The notes under the pieces: generated by a model
The model's database searches: none
What the model saw: only the letters and a program-made list of their open reading frames with translations
Told to the model about the DNA's origin: nothing
Program-made: the position numbers and the translations under genes
Assembly (NCBI RefSeq): GCF_049472655.1
Contig: NZ_JAQNCS010000009.1
Coordinates: 1-64,000, forward strand
DNA length: 64,000 bases
Reading direction: 5' to 3'
Source: Deferribacter abyssi
GTDB taxonomy: Bacteria > Chrysiogenota > Deferribacteres > Deferribacterales > Deferribacteraceae
Shown here: one piece after another, positions 14,123 to 23,786 of the stretch
Numbering within the stretch: the first letter of the stretch is position 1
How the letters are laid out: each line of letters begins with the position of its first letter

Positions 14123-15700
14123 CTATTTAGCTTTTGCCAACTCTACCAGTGGTTTTCTACCTCTTCTGTTCTTTTTAAAGATTGATAAAATATATTCTGC
14201 TTCTTCAAAAGGCACAGTAATAAATGAAAACTTTTCAAAAACCTTTACGTCCCTAATCTTCTTTAAATCTACCTTGCATTTATCAGCTATAAACTTCTTA
14301 ATATCAGTTTCATTCATACCGTCCATCCTACCCTTTGCCACAAAAAGTCTGGTTTTTCCTTTTCTATTGACTGATACTTCCTCAATTTCTTTGTAACTTT
14401 GAATATCTAAATCATCACTAAACCTATATTTCAACATAGCAGCCACCACAGATTCTGGCGCAAAATTTTGCAATAGCTCTTTGGCAAAAAATTCAAATTC
14501 TTTATATTCCCCGTTTTCAATGATTGAAGTAATATCTTGCTTAATCATCTCCTTCTTATTTTGAATCAGTTCATCGATACCGGGCAGTTTTTCCTTTTTT
14601 ATCTTCGTATTCGATATCCTCATAATATACAATAAATTCTTATACTCCGATGGCGTAACAAAGGTAATAGCCATCCCTTTTTTACCAGCCCTTCCTGTTC
14701 TACCAATCCTGTGAACATAGCTTTCGGGATTTTGAGGAAGAGAATAATTAATAACATGGGTAAGATTACCAATATCTATCCCTCTTGCCGCCACATCGGT
14801 GGCCACGAGCATATTTACTCTTTTTGTCTTAAACTTATGAAGAATTCTCTCCCTTTGATACTGGGACAAATCACCATGCAATCCTTCGGCATTGTAGCCT
14901 CTGTCAATTAACTTGTTTGCCACTTTATCCACATCTACCTTTGTTCTACAAAAAATCAATCCGTAAAATTCCGGATACAAATCCCTTATACGACATAAAG
15001 CTTCAAATTTATCTTCCTCATTCACTTCAAAATAAATCTGTTCAGTCAAAGCGGTGGTAAGTTGTTTACTCTCTACTTTGACAACTTCATACCCTTTCAT
15101 GAAGTTTTTAGCTAAATTCAAAATCTCCTTCGGCATTGTAGCCGAAAAAAGCAATACTCTTCTATTTTCAGGCGTATACCGGAATATTGTTTTTATGTCA
15201 TCTATAAACCCCATATTCAACATTTCATCAGCTTCATCAAGAATGAAATATTCAATACCAGAAATCTTCAAACTGCCACGTTTCAAATGATCAAGAATTC
15301 TGCCCGGTGTTCCAACTACAATATCCACGTTCCCGCTCAATCTTTTTAATTGCAACTCCATAGATTGACCACCATAAACCGGAACAACGGTTATTCTTCT
15401 TCTACCTTTTAAAGAATTTATCTCTTCAGCCACCTGATTTGCAAGTTCTCTGGTGGGAGTTAAAATCAAACAACTAATTCCTTCATTCTTTCTGTCAATT
15501 TTCTCAATCACAGGAATTCCAAAAGCAGCTGTTTTCCCTGTCCCAGTCTGCGCCTGAGCAACGATATCATTTTCACTATTTAATATTTTTGGTATTACAA
15601 GCTTTTGAATATCAGTGGGCTCTTCGAATCCCTTCTTTTTAAGTGCTTCAATAATACTTTTTGATACTCCAAGTTTTTCAAATTCTTTCATACTTTGCAT
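14123..15700 (-). CDS. DEAD-box RNA helicase with C-terminal RNA-binding domain
   Basis: From ATG 15700 the protein has 525 residues. Helicase motifs are complete: AQTGTGKTAA (I), PTRELA (Ia), VGTPGR (Ib), DEAD (II), SATMP (III), HRIGRTGRAG (VI). The last 75 residues (RLFVAKGRMDGMNETDIKKF ... FEKFSFITVPFEEAEYIL) are a DbpA/CsdA-type RRM-like domain that directs these helicases to structured RNA, often rRNA. The role is ribosome assembly or cold/stress RNA remodelling. The open frame extends to 15757, but AGGAAGG precedes 15700. It stands alone, convergent with the flagellin gene. Confidence 0.93.
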   Translation of the reverse strand: MQSMKEFEKLGVSKSIIEALKKKGFEEPTDIQKLVIPKILNSENDIVAQAQTGTGKTAAFGIPVIEKIDRKNEGISCLILTPTRELANQVAEEINSLKGRRRITVVPVYGGQSMELQLKRLSGNVDIVVGTPGRILDHLKRGSLKISGIEYFILDEADEMLNMGFIDDIKTIFRYTPENRRVLLFSATMPKEILNLAKNFMKGYEVVKVESKQLTTALTEQIYFEVNEEDKFEALCRIRDLYPEFYGLIFCRTKVDVDKVANKLIDRGYNAEGLHGDLSQYQRERILHKFKTKRVNMLVATDVAARGIDIGNLTHVINYSLPQNPESYVHRIGRTGRAGKKGMAITFVTPSEYKNLLYIMRISNTKIKKEKLPGIDELIQNKKEMIKQDITSIIENGEYKEFEFFAKELLQNFAPESVVAAMLKYRFSDDLDIQSYKEIEEVSVNRKGKTRLFVAKGRMDGMNETDIKKFIADKCKVDLKKIRDVKVFEKFSFITVPFEEAEYILSIFKKNRRGRKPLVELAKAK

Positions 15701-15834
15701 AAATATAACCTTCCTTCTTTTTTTATTGGCAAACGAATTCGGCAATTTAAAACACACTTAGATACAAATTCATTGCGTTTATATCACCTAACTCTGTCTG
15801 CATATTATAAGAAGAAAATGAAAATCGATTAACT

Positions 15835-17670
15835 TTAGATAAGTTGCTCTAATTTTTTTTGAAAATAGATTTCTTTCTCTTCAAGCTCACTCAGTTTGAT
15901 TTCGTATCGACTGTAAAGCTCATCGATATTTTTTTCTAGATTTTTCAATTCCTTGCTAAAAGAAGCAACCTCATCAAAATTGCCTTCCACTGAATATTTT
16001 AAAATCAAACTGTTCAACTCCTCTTTACGACTTTCACTTTCTTCTATAGCTTTTTCCAGCTCTTCTACCTCTCTTGCCAGAGGATTCAGTACCTTTGACT
16101 TCTCGGCAATCAGTTCTGCCTTAAGTCTCCTAATATCCTTTTTAGAGAGTTTATTTTTCTCCTCTTTCCTGTCCCTTTCAAAGTCCTCTTCATCCCATCC
16201 AATCTTTTCTAAAAACTCATCATAAGTTCCTTCAAACAAAAAAACTGCGTCCTTTTTAAATACAATTAGCCTATTTGCCACTTCTCTCAAAAAAGTTTCA
16301 TTGTGGGTTACCATCAAAACGGCACCTTCAAATTTTAACAACGCCTCAAGCAACGCATCGGTGGAATAAATATCCAGATGATTTGTGGGCTCGTCTAACA
16401 TAAGCAAATTTACAGATTTTGCAATAACTTTTCCAAGCATTACCCTACTTTTTTCTCCACCTGATAAAACACCGATCCTTTTTAAAGCATCATCTCCACC
16501 AAACATCATAATACCTGCAATATCCCTTGCTCTCTGCCTGTCCACTTCCGGCGCCGAATACATAATTTCTTCCTCAATGCTTCTATCATCTACCAGACTT
16601 GAAATGTTACTCTGTTCATAAACACCAAGCTCCACTCCGTTGTTAACCACTATCTCACCTTGCAACGGTTTCAATTTCCCGGAAAGCACCTTGATTAACG
16701 TCGTTTTCCCTTTTCCGTTTGGTCCTACAATACAAATCCTATCCTTACTCCCCACTGTAAATGATAAGTTTTGAAATAATATTTTATCTTTTGAATATCC
16801 AAAAGATATATCCTTTACATGCATCAAGTTTTTCCCTTCAAAAGGCTTATAACTGAACCGAAACTTAAGGTTTTTAATCTCCTCTAACTGTTCGATTCCT
16901 TCCAACTTTTCAAGTGTTTTAAGCCTAGATTGAACAAGATTGGCCTGTCTTGCCTTTGCTCTAAACTTTGAAATAAACTGCTCAATTTCCTTTTTCCTTT
17001 TCTCTACGTTTTGTCTTGTCTTTTCATACAGTTCATCATCCAAAGCTACTTGCTGGTAATATTTTTCCGTATTTCCCTTTATTTTCCTAACTTTTTTCCT
17101 ATGAATACCAAGAATATGGGTACATACTTCATCCATAAAACCTCTGTCATGGGTAATCAAAATAAATTCTTTTCTCCACTCTTTTAAAAACCTTGCAAGC
17201 CACCTGATAGACAAGATATCAAGATAGTTTGTTGGTTCATCAAGCAAAAGCATATCAGAATCTGCCACCAAAACTTTTGCAAGATTTATCCTTACCTGAT
17301 AACCACCAGAAAAATCATGAGGACTTTTTTGTAAGTCCTCTTTGGTAAAACCTAAACCAAACAATACCTTTTCTGCCTTCCATCTATTATCTTCCAGATT
17401 ACTTTCTACCTCACTGTAGACTTCATCAAGCAAATTGCTTTTTGTAAACTCCAGATGCTGCTTTAAATAACCAATTTTATAATTTTTAGGAATATTTACT
17501 CTACCCGTATCAGGCTCTTCTTCTCCTGTAATTATCCTGAAAAGGGTGGTCTTTCCTTCCCCGTTTCTTCCCACAAGCCCAACTTTCTCACCACTACCAA
17601 TGGTAAACGATATTGAATCAAAAAGAACTTTATCCCCAAATGTTTTACTCAAATTCTCTACACTTATCAC
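15835..17670 (-). CDS. ABC-F family ATPase (duplicated ABC domains)
   Basis: From GTG 17670 the protein has 611 residues. Two ATPase domains lie in one chain without membrane segments: Walker A GRNGEGKT and GPNGKGKT, signatures FSGGYQ and LSGGEK, Walker B ending LLLDEPTN and LMLDEPTN. A charged linker between them is the ABC-F P-site interaction motif region, and the last 90 residues form a coiled coil rich in Glu/Lys. ABC-F proteins act on the ribosome E site (translation factors such as EttA, Uup, YheS). Which subfamily is not certain; the C-terminal coiled coil recalls Uup/YheS. An AGGGTGAG box supports the GTG; the frame is open to 17712. Confidence 0.9.
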   Translation of the reverse strand: MISVENLSKTFGDKVLFDSISFTIGSGEKVGLVGRNGEGKTTLFRIITGEEEPDTGRVNIPKNYKIGYLKQHLEFTKSNLLDEVYSEVESNLEDNRWKAEKVLFGLGFTKEDLQKSPHDFSGGYQVRINLAKVLVADSDMLLLDEPTNYLDILSIRWLARFLKEWRKEFILITHDRGFMDEVCTHILGIHRKKVRKIKGNTEKYYQQVALDDELYEKTRQNVEKRKKEIEQFISKFRAKARQANLVQSRLKTLEKLEGIEQLEEIKNLKFRFSYKPFEGKNLMHVKDISFGYSKDKILFQNLSFTVGSKDRICIVGPNGKGKTTLIKVLSGKLKPLQGEIVVNNGVELGVYEQSNISSLVDDRSIEEEIMYSAPEVDRQRARDIAGIMMFGGDDALKRIGVLSGGEKSRVMLGKVIAKSVNLLMLDEPTNHLDIYSTDALLEALLKFEGAVLMVTHNETFLREVANRLIVFKKDAVFLFEGTYDEFLEKIGWDEEDFERDRKEEKNKLSKKDIRRLKAELIAEKSKVLNPLAREVEELEKAIEESESRKEELNSLILKYSVEGNFDEVASFSKELKNLEKNIDELYSRYEIKLSELEEKEIYFQKKLEQLI

Positions 17671-17698
17671 AATACTCACCCTACACGAATTAGTTCTT

Positions 17699-17865
17699 AG
17701 TTCAACGTTCAATGTTTTTAAATATTAAACTTCAAACAATTTTTAACTCTAAAATCCATTTTTACAAATCACAACTATTCATCATAAGGTTGCGTAAAAA
17801 TATTTTTACGCAACCTACTCTCCCATTATTCCAATCTCTAACCATCAAACGTTGAACATTGAACT
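17699..17865. repeat. Inverted GAAC repeats flanking a 30-bp perfect palindrome
   Basis: AGTTCAACGTTCAATGTTT (17699-17717) and AAACGTTGAACATTGAACT (17847-17865) are near-complementary (the ATT and GTT blocks are swapped). Between them, 17787-17816 is a perfect 30-bp palindrome built from AGGTTGCGTAAAAAT and its complement. The block fills the ispG to ABC-F spacer. It looks like a small non-coding repeat element; the palindrome may also end ispG transcription. Confidence 0.55.
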
Positions 17866-17870
17866 ATTCT

Positions 17871-18920
17871 TTAATTTATTTCCTCTTTTATAATTTTTAA
17901 AAACTCCTCTAAAAGTTCTTCCTCTTTAACCTTTTTTAAAACTCTGCCCTTTTTAAAGATTATACCTACCCCTCTGCCACCAGCAATCCCATAATCAGCT
18001 TCTCTTGCCTCACCAGGCCCATTTACCACACACCCCATAACTGCAACAGTCACCTTTTTATCAAGTTTAGCGAGTTCATTTTCCACTTTAGATACCAAAT
18101 CCATCAAATCTATTTCACATCTACCACAGGTAGGACATGATATAATTTCAGCACCTCTATCACGTAGTCCGAGAGCTTTTAAAATCTCAAAACCTACCTT
18201 GACTTCTTCAACGGGATCAGCGGTAAGTGATACCCGAATTGTATCCCCTATCCCTTCTGCAAGAAGGGCCCCTATTCCTACAGCTGATTTTACAGTACCT
18301 GAAAAAAGCGTACCCGCTTCTGTTACTCCAAGATGAAGCGGATAATCTGATATTGTTGAAAATTCTCTGTATGCCTCAATGGTAGTCACAACATCACTAC
18401 CTTTTAATGAAAACTTCATATTGTAAAAACGCTCCTTTTCAAAGAAGCGCATATATTTAAGAGCAGATTCCACCATTGCCTTGGCACAAACCCCATACTT
18501 TTCCCTAAATCCTTTTTCCAATGACCCGGAATTCACCCCTATCCTAATAGCAACACTATGTATTTTTGCCGCATCAATAACCTTTCTCACTTTATCTTCG
18601 CTACCAATATTTCCAGGATTTATTCTGATACCATCTGCACCATTTTCCATAGATAGAATAGCAAGCCTGTAATCAAAATGTATATCAGCTATCAAAGGTA
18701 TTTTTATGGCATCTTTTATTCTTTTGATACATCTTGCAGCTTCTTCATCTACCACGGCCACTCTTATAATCTCGCACCCTACCTCTTCAAGTCTTTTAAT
18801 TTGCGCCAGAGTGCTCTCTACATCTCTGGTATCCGTATTTGTCATTGATTGGACGGTAATGGGATTTTTCCCGCCTATCTTCAAATTTCCAAGTGTAATT
18901 TCCTTTGTAACTCTTCTCAT
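17871..18920 (-). CDS. ispG: 4-hydroxy-3-methylbut-2-enyl-diphosphate synthase IspG (GcpE)
   Basis: A 349-residue iron-sulfur enzyme of the non-mevalonate (MEP) pathway that reduces MEcPP to HMBPP. The N-terminal TIM-barrel shows PITVQSMTNTDTRDV and IADIHFDYRLA; the C-terminal half carries the cluster cysteines CPTCGRCEID and GCVVNGPGEA. This is the short (single-domain insert-free) bacterial form. The start ATG directly follows the xerC stop (TAAATG), so the two are translationally linked. IspF of the same pathway is at 47756-48235, in another operon. Confidence 0.97.
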   Translation of the reverse strand: MRRVTKEITLGNLKIGGKNPITVQSMTNTDTRDVESTLAQIKRLEEVGCEIIRVAVVDEEAARCIKRIKDAIKIPLIADIHFDYRLAILSMENGADGIRINPGNIGSEDKVRKVIDAAKIHSVAIRIGVNSGSLEKGFREKYGVCAKAMVESALKYMRFFEKERFYNMKFSLKGSDVVTTIEAYREFSTISDYPLHLGVTEAGTLFSGTVKSAVGIGALLAEGIGDTIRVSLTADPVEEVKVGFEILKALGLRDRGAEIISCPTCGRCEIDLMDLVSKVENELAKLDKKVTVAVMGCVVNGPGEAREADYGIAGGRGVGIIFKKGRVLKKVKEEELLEEFLKIIKEEIN

Positions 18921-19829
18921 TTATATTTCACCTTTACTCATAGGATGAGTTTTATCATATACTTTTAAAATCTCACTCAAATTGAGATGAGTATACTTTT
19001 GCGTTGTGGAAAGGCTGGAATGCCCAAGCAGTTTTTGTATTGTCCTCAAATCCGCACCGTTTTCCAGAAGATGAGTAGCAAATGTATGTCTGAATGAGTG
19101 AGGACTATAGTTTAGCGGCAATCCTGCTATCTTCAAATATTTATCCACAATCCTTCTTACAGAGCGATCCGTAAGCCCGGTACCAAGTCTGTTTATAAAA
19201 ACCTTATCTGTTTTCACCATTCTTTTTACTGCTATTCTCTCCCTTTCACTCAAATATTTTGATAATAACTCAAGTATATAGTCCGATAATGGAATTATTC
19301 TCATCTTTTTACCTTTTCCATAAATACGCACCCTTTTACCACTAAAATCGATATCATCCACTTTTATTCCCACCAATTCTGAAACCCTTACTCCTGTTCC
19401 GTAAAGAAACTCCAAAATCAGCGCATCTCTCAATCCTATGGGCTTGCTTTTATCAGGCAATTCAAGCAAATTGAAAATAGAGTCTATATCAAATACCGTT
19501 AAAAGTTTTTTATCTTTTTTTGGGAACTTTAACATCCTTGCCGGATTATCTTCAATAAATCCACGCTTTATGAGAAACTTGAAAAATGAACGCAACGAGG
19601 CAATCTTTCTTTCAATACTTCCTCTAGCAAGCCCCTTCTCATGCAAAAAAGCCACAAACCCTCTGAGCATGAAATAATCTATTTTATTAAGCATTATATT
19701 TTCATCCTCAAGATACAAAACTAAATCATTCAAATCATTCAAATACGATTTAACGGTATGCTGACTGCACTGCCTCTCATTTATAAGATACTGCTCAAAT
19801 TTCATTATTGCATCATTTAATCGTAACAT
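18921..19829 (-). CDS. xerC: Tyrosine recombinase XerC
   Basis: From ATG 19829 the protein has 302 residues. The N-terminal SAM-like core-binding domain (LNERQCSQHT-type start, residues 5-95) precedes the catalytic domain with R in GTGVRVSELV, K in GKGKKMRIIP, HSFRHTFATHLL (His and Arg), LGHSS and the nucleophile in QKYTHLN. This is the housekeeping recombinase that resolves chromosome dimers at dif, distinct from the element integrase at 590-1819. Position in a dprA-topA-trmFO-xerC series is the classical arrangement. TTG 19838 is in frame but too close to AGGAA. An imperfect hairpin lies just upstream. Confidence 0.93.
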   Translation of the reverse strand: MLRLNDAIMKFEQYLINERQCSQHTVKSYLNDLNDLVLYLEDENIMLNKIDYFMLRGFVAFLHEKGLARGSIERKIASLRSFFKFLIKRGFIEDNPARMLKFPKKDKKLLTVFDIDSIFNLLELPDKSKPIGLRDALILEFLYGTGVRVSELVGIKVDDIDFSGKRVRIYGKGKKMRIIPLSDYILELLSKYLSERERIAVKRMVKTDKVFINRLGTGLTDRSVRRIVDKYLKIAGLPLNYSPHSFRHTFATHLLENGADLRTIQKLLGHSSLSTTQKYTHLNLSEILKVYDKTHPMSKGEI

Positions 19830-19855
19830 AATAACCAATTCCTATGAAAAATCCT

Positions 19856-19895
19856 TTCGAACAAAATGCAGGGGCAAAACCCTTGCACCTTCGAA
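19856..19895 (-). other. Imperfect hairpin bounded by TTCGAA in the xerC leader
   Basis: On the minus strand TGCAAGGG, loop TTTTG, CCCCTGCA form a 4+3 bp stem with one mismatch (19867-19887), bounded on both sides by the palindromic hexamer TTCGAA (19856-19861, 19890-19895). It ends about 13 bases before the xerC ribosome-binding site. The GGGGCAAAACCC wording resembles degenerate intergenic repeats seen in other bacteria. The remaining part of the 268-bp xerC-trmFO spacer shows no gene or RNA that I can support. Confidence 0.35.
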
Positions 19896-20097
19896 TATCT
19901 CGCTTTATCTTTACTGTTTATTAACAGAATATACAATAAAACCTACAAATTAAGCAACATTAAAATGTCTATTGAGGTGCTCAACAGAGCGAATTTGTGC
20001 ACTTACCAACAACAAAATACAAAATCTGGCGTCACCCAAGAATACAAACTTCAATATTTCTACTACATATAACAGAACAGAAAAGTTAAAGGTTTTT

Positions 20098-21399
20098 TTA
20101 ACTATTTTTAACTAAATAATCCTCTAAATCCTTTAAAGCCCTTTTGCTCAATGCTATCTTCCTATCCTTTTTAGAGCGAATTTTTTTGCTAAGTGGTGGT
20201 AGCATCCCGAAATGAAAATTACTGGGAACATAATCCTTTTTAGGTGTGGAAACATACCTTGAGAGAGCACCCAATGCGGTGGTCTCAGGAAAAGGTAAAA
20301 TTTTCTTGTCTGCAAAAAAATTTTTCAAGAAAAAAGAGATTATCAATGACGTGGCAGCAGACTCAATGTAACCTTCCACTCCAGTAATTTGACCTGCAAA
20401 AAATAAAAGTGAATTTTTATATCTGAAAAAACTATCCAGATAATCACAACTTCTAACATAGGTATTTCTGTGAATAGAACCATAGCGTAAAAACTCGGCA
20501 TTCTCAAGACCAGAGATCAATCTGAAAACTTCCTTTTGAGCACCGATTCTCATTTTCGTCTGAAACCCTACAATATTGTAAGCTGTGCCTTCTCGATTCT
20601 CTTTCCTTAATTGAACCACTGCAAAATATTTTTCACCGGTAACAGGATGCTCAAGTCCCACAGGCCTCATTGGACCGTAAAGTAAAGTCTGTTTACCTCT
20701 GCTTGCCATTACTTCAATGGGCATGCACCCTTCAAAAATAGCTTTTTTTTCAAACTCTTTAAACTCCACTTTTTCAGCTTTCATCAGTGCATCATAAAAC
20801 CTGTCAAATTGCTCTTCAGTCATTGGACAATTTAAATAATCGTCATCACCTTTTCCATACCTGCTTTTAAAAAAACACTTCGAATAATCAATGGACTCAG
20901 CATCCACTATGGGAGATATGGCATCATAAAAAAAGAGACCACCACCAAAAAGTCTCTTAATTTTTTCACTTAAAGACTTTGATGTTAAAGGGCCAGACGC
21001 AACTACACAAGGTCTATCGTTAGGAATATCTTGCACTTCTTCCCTAATAATTGATATATTATCAAAATCTTCCAAAGTCTCAGTTATTCTTTTCCCAAAT
21101 TTCTCCCTATCAACTGCTAGAGCATTACCGGCAGGTACCCTTGTTTCTTTTGCCACTTTGATCATAAGACTATCCATCAGTTCCATTTCTTTCTTCAAAA
21201 GTCCAGCTGCAGTATCAAGAGATTCTGACTTAAGAGAATTTGAACAAAGAAGCTCCCCTAAATAGGACGTTTCGTGAGCTTCTGTCATTTTTACAGGTCT
21301 CATTTCATAAAGAATTATTTGAAAACCTGCTTTAGCAAGCTGGTAAGCAAGCTCAGATCCAGCTAATCCGCCACCAATGACTACTATTTTTTGCTTCAT
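20098..21399 (-). CDS. trmFO: tRNA methyltransferase TrmFO (folate/FAD-dependent, m5U54)
   Basis: A 433-residue flavoprotein that methylates U54 in the tRNA T-loop using methylene-tetrahydrofolate. The FAD-binding GGGLAGSELAYQLA (residues 8-21) is followed by YEMRP and the TrmFO-specific LLCSNSLKS region (conserved catalytic cysteine near residue 52) and ETRVPAGNALAVDR. The C-terminal GQITGVEGYIESAA closes the FAD domain. Length is normal. It begins three bases after topA ends, so both are co-transcribed. Only a weak ribosome-binding site is visible. Confidence 0.96.
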   Translation of the reverse strand: MKQKIVVIGGGLAGSELAYQLAKAGFQIILYEMRPVKMTEAHETSYLGELLCSNSLKSESLDTAAGLLKKEMELMDSLMIKVAKETRVPAGNALAVDREKFGKRITETLEDFDNISIIREEVQDIPNDRPCVVASGPLTSKSLSEKIKRLFGGGLFFYDAISPIVDAESIDYSKCFFKSRYGKGDDDYLNCPMTEEQFDRFYDALMKAEKVEFKEFEKKAIFEGCMPIEVMASRGKQTLLYGPMRPVGLEHPVTGEKYFAVVQLRKENREGTAYNIVGFQTKMRIGAQKEVFRLISGLENAEFLRYGSIHRNTYVRSCDYLDSFFRYKNSLLFFAGQITGVEGYIESAATSLIISFFLKNFFADKKILPFPETTALGALSRYVSTPKKDYVPSNFHFGMLPPLSKKIRSKKDRKIALSKRALKDLEDYLVKNS

Positions 21400-21402
21400 A
21401 AT

Positions 21403-23739
21403 CTAATTCTTTACAGTTATGGTACCATCATCAAGGGTTATGGCACTTTTTGTATTTTTACATTCAGGATAATTTTCACAAGCAAAAAAACTTCCTCTTC
21501 TACCTCGCTTTAACACCATCTTACCACCACACTTTTCACATTCAACATCATCCACTTTTATCACTACAGGAACAATTTTACCATCATTCACTCTAAAGTT
21601 AGCAGTAAACTTACACTCAGGATAGTTACTACAACCTATAAATAAGCCGTTTCTACCTTTTTTTATATAAAGATCATTACCACACTCTGGACACTTTTCA
21701 TCTATTTTTTCATTATTTTCAATGACTCTAATTCCGCTTTCCAATTTTATAAAATTTTTAATGTTTTTACATTCGGGATAACCACTACAGGCTAAAATTT
21801 CACCAAATCTGCTCTTTTTTATCACCATCTCTTTACCACATTTCTCACACTTTATCCCGGTATCCTCTCCTTTTTTACTCTCCACAAGCTCTATCTGACC
21901 ATTCTCATTACGCTTAAAATCTGATGTGAATTTACACTCAGGATAGTTATTACACGCTACAAATGCTCCATTTTTACCATATTTTATAATCAAATCTCCA
22001 TGACATTGAGGACACTTATTATCAATGGTCAAATCCATCACAAGTTTGTCTTCAGCTTTTTTAAGTTCTTTCTCAAAATTTATATAAAAGTCTTTTAAAA
22101 CCTTTTTCCAATCAACTTTCCCTTTTTCAATTTCATCCAAATCCTTTTCCATATTAGCTGTAAACTTTATATCAAATATCTTAGGAAAATTAGAAATAAG
22201 TAGACTATTTACTATTCTACCAAGCTCTGTAGGATAAAACTTTTTATCTTTAATGGTAACATACCCTCTCTCAACAATTGTTGAAATAATAGTAGCATAG
22301 GTACTGGGCCTTCCTATACCTTTCTGTTCAAGAGTTTTTACTAAAGTAGCTTCAGTATATCTAGGAGGAGGAGTGGTAAACATCTGTTTTGAAGTTATCT
22401 CTTTCAATGCCGCCTTTTCATTTACTTTTACATCGACTATTAACCCGTTTTCCCCTTCCTCATCACCGTTATCTTTCCCTTCAGTATACAACTTCATAAA
22501 ACCGTCAAAGGTTAAAATTTTTCCTCTTGCAACAAAAGTGTATATACCATCACTGATTTCTATAATACTCCTGTCATACTTTGCAGGTGCCATTTGGCTT
22601 GCAACAAATCTTTCCCAAATAAGCTTGTACAATTTATATTGATCGTTAGAAAGAAATTCTTTTACCAGTTCTGGTTCTCTTAAAACAGACGTAGGTCTTA
22701 TGGCTTCATGAGCATCTTGCACATTTTTAGTACCTGATTTTTTTATCCTTAAATTTCCAACATACTTTTCACCAAATTTATCAATTATATAATTCCGTGC
22801 TTCACTCTTGGCATCTTCGGAAATCCTCGTAGAATCAGTCCTCATATAAGTAATTAAACCCACGGGACCTTCTTTACCAAGCCCAACCCCTTCATAAAGC
22901 TGCTGAGCTATAATCATAGTCTTTTTTGCACTAAATCCAAGTTTTCTTACAGCTTCCTGTTGCAAAGTAGATGTAATAAAAGGAAGTGGTGCAGATTGTT
23001 TTGCCTCTTTACGATCTACTTTTGAAACAACAAAAGCACTTTTCAAAACTTCTTCTTTTATTTTATTAACAGTCTCTTCATCAGGAATCTCAAACTTTTT
23101 GCCATCTTTCTTCTCTAATCTTGCCTTAATACTGTTATCACCAATCAAAAACAATCCATCCACAAGATGATATTCTTTAGGCACAAACTTTTCTATCTCT
23201 TCTTCACGCTCACAAATCAATCTTAAAGCTACACTTTGTACCCTACCAGCAGAAAGGCCGTATTTTAAAGGTTTCCATAATAAAGGGCTTACAAGATAAC
23301 CTACAAGCCTATCTAATATTCTTCTTGATTGCTGTGCATTTACTCTCTTGAGATTTATTTCTTTGGGATTACTGATCCCCTCACTAATCCCTTTTTTAGT
23401 AATTTCATGGAATTCTACCCTTTTTATATTGAAATTCTTCTTCTTGATTTCCTCTGCAATATGCCATGCAATAGCTTCCCCTTCCCTATCTGGGTCTGGA
23501 GCAAGATATACCACATCGCTTTTTTCAGCTTCTTTTTTCAATGCATCAATTATCTTCTTTTTCCCTTTGATAATTTTGTATTTCGGTTTAAAGTCTTTGT
23601 CTACATCTACCCCTAATTCATTTTCAGGCAAATCTTTTACATGACCTATACTGGCCATCACTTTAAAATCCTTTCCAAGGTACTTTTCAATAGTCCTTGC
23701 TTTGGCAGGAGACTCCACAATCACAAGATTTTTTGACAT
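21403..23739 (-). CDS. topA: DNA topoisomerase I TopA
   Basis: A 778-residue type IA topoisomerase that relaxes negative supercoils. TOPRIM domain at residues 1-115 (VESPAKARTIEKYLG, then DPDREGEAIAWH), central toroid, catalytic tyrosine near residue 295 in GLITYMRTDSTR, and GRPSTYATI. The C-terminus has four C4 zinc-ribbon units in tandem, each starting CxxC (CPQC, CEKC, CPEC, CEKC) and ending CxxYPEC, with basic or spacer segments between them. The first and third units closely resemble each other (YPECKFT), as do the second and fourth (YPECKN), which suggests duplication of a pair. Lies in the smg-dprA-topA-trmFO cluster. Confidence 0.97.
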   Translation of the reverse strand: MSKNLVIVESPAKARTIEKYLGKDFKVMASIGHVKDLPENELGVDVDKDFKPKYKIIKGKKKIIDALKKEAEKSDVVYLAPDPDREGEAIAWHIAEEIKKKNFNIKRVEFHEITKKGISEGISNPKEINLKRVNAQQSRRILDRLVGYLVSPLLWKPLKYGLSAGRVQSVALRLICEREEEIEKFVPKEYHLVDGLFLIGDNSIKARLEKKDGKKFEIPDEETVNKIKEEVLKSAFVVSKVDRKEAKQSAPLPFITSTLQQEAVRKLGFSAKKTMIIAQQLYEGVGLGKEGPVGLITYMRTDSTRISEDAKSEARNYIIDKFGEKYVGNLRIKKSGTKNVQDAHEAIRPTSVLREPELVKEFLSNDQYKLYKLIWERFVASQMAPAKYDRSIIEISDGIYTFVARGKILTFDGFMKLYTEGKDNGDEEGENGLIVDVKVNEKAALKEITSKQMFTTPPPRYTEATLVKTLEQKGIGRPSTYATIISTIVERGYVTIKDKKFYPTELGRIVNSLLISNFPKIFDIKFTANMEKDLDEIEKGKVDWKKVLKDFYINFEKELKKAEDKLVMDLTIDNKCPQCHGDLIIKYGKNGAFVACNNYPECKFTSDFKRNENGQIELVESKKGEDTGIKCEKCGKEMVIKKSRFGEILACSGYPECKNIKNFIKLESGIRVIENNEKIDEKCPECGNDLYIKKGRNGLFIGCSNYPECKFTANFRVNDGKIVPVVIKVDDVECEKCGGKMVLKRGRRGSFFACENYPECKNTKSAITLDDGTITVKN

Positions 23740-23786
23740 AATAAATCCTTATAAAAACGTTTTATCTTACCCTGTTTTATTGTTTA

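Noticed and set aside
19866..20072. 68-residue plus-strand ORF in the xerC-trmFO spacer
   Set aside because: No ribosome-binding site, low-complexity composition, convergent with nothing, and it overlaps the xerC leader hairpin.
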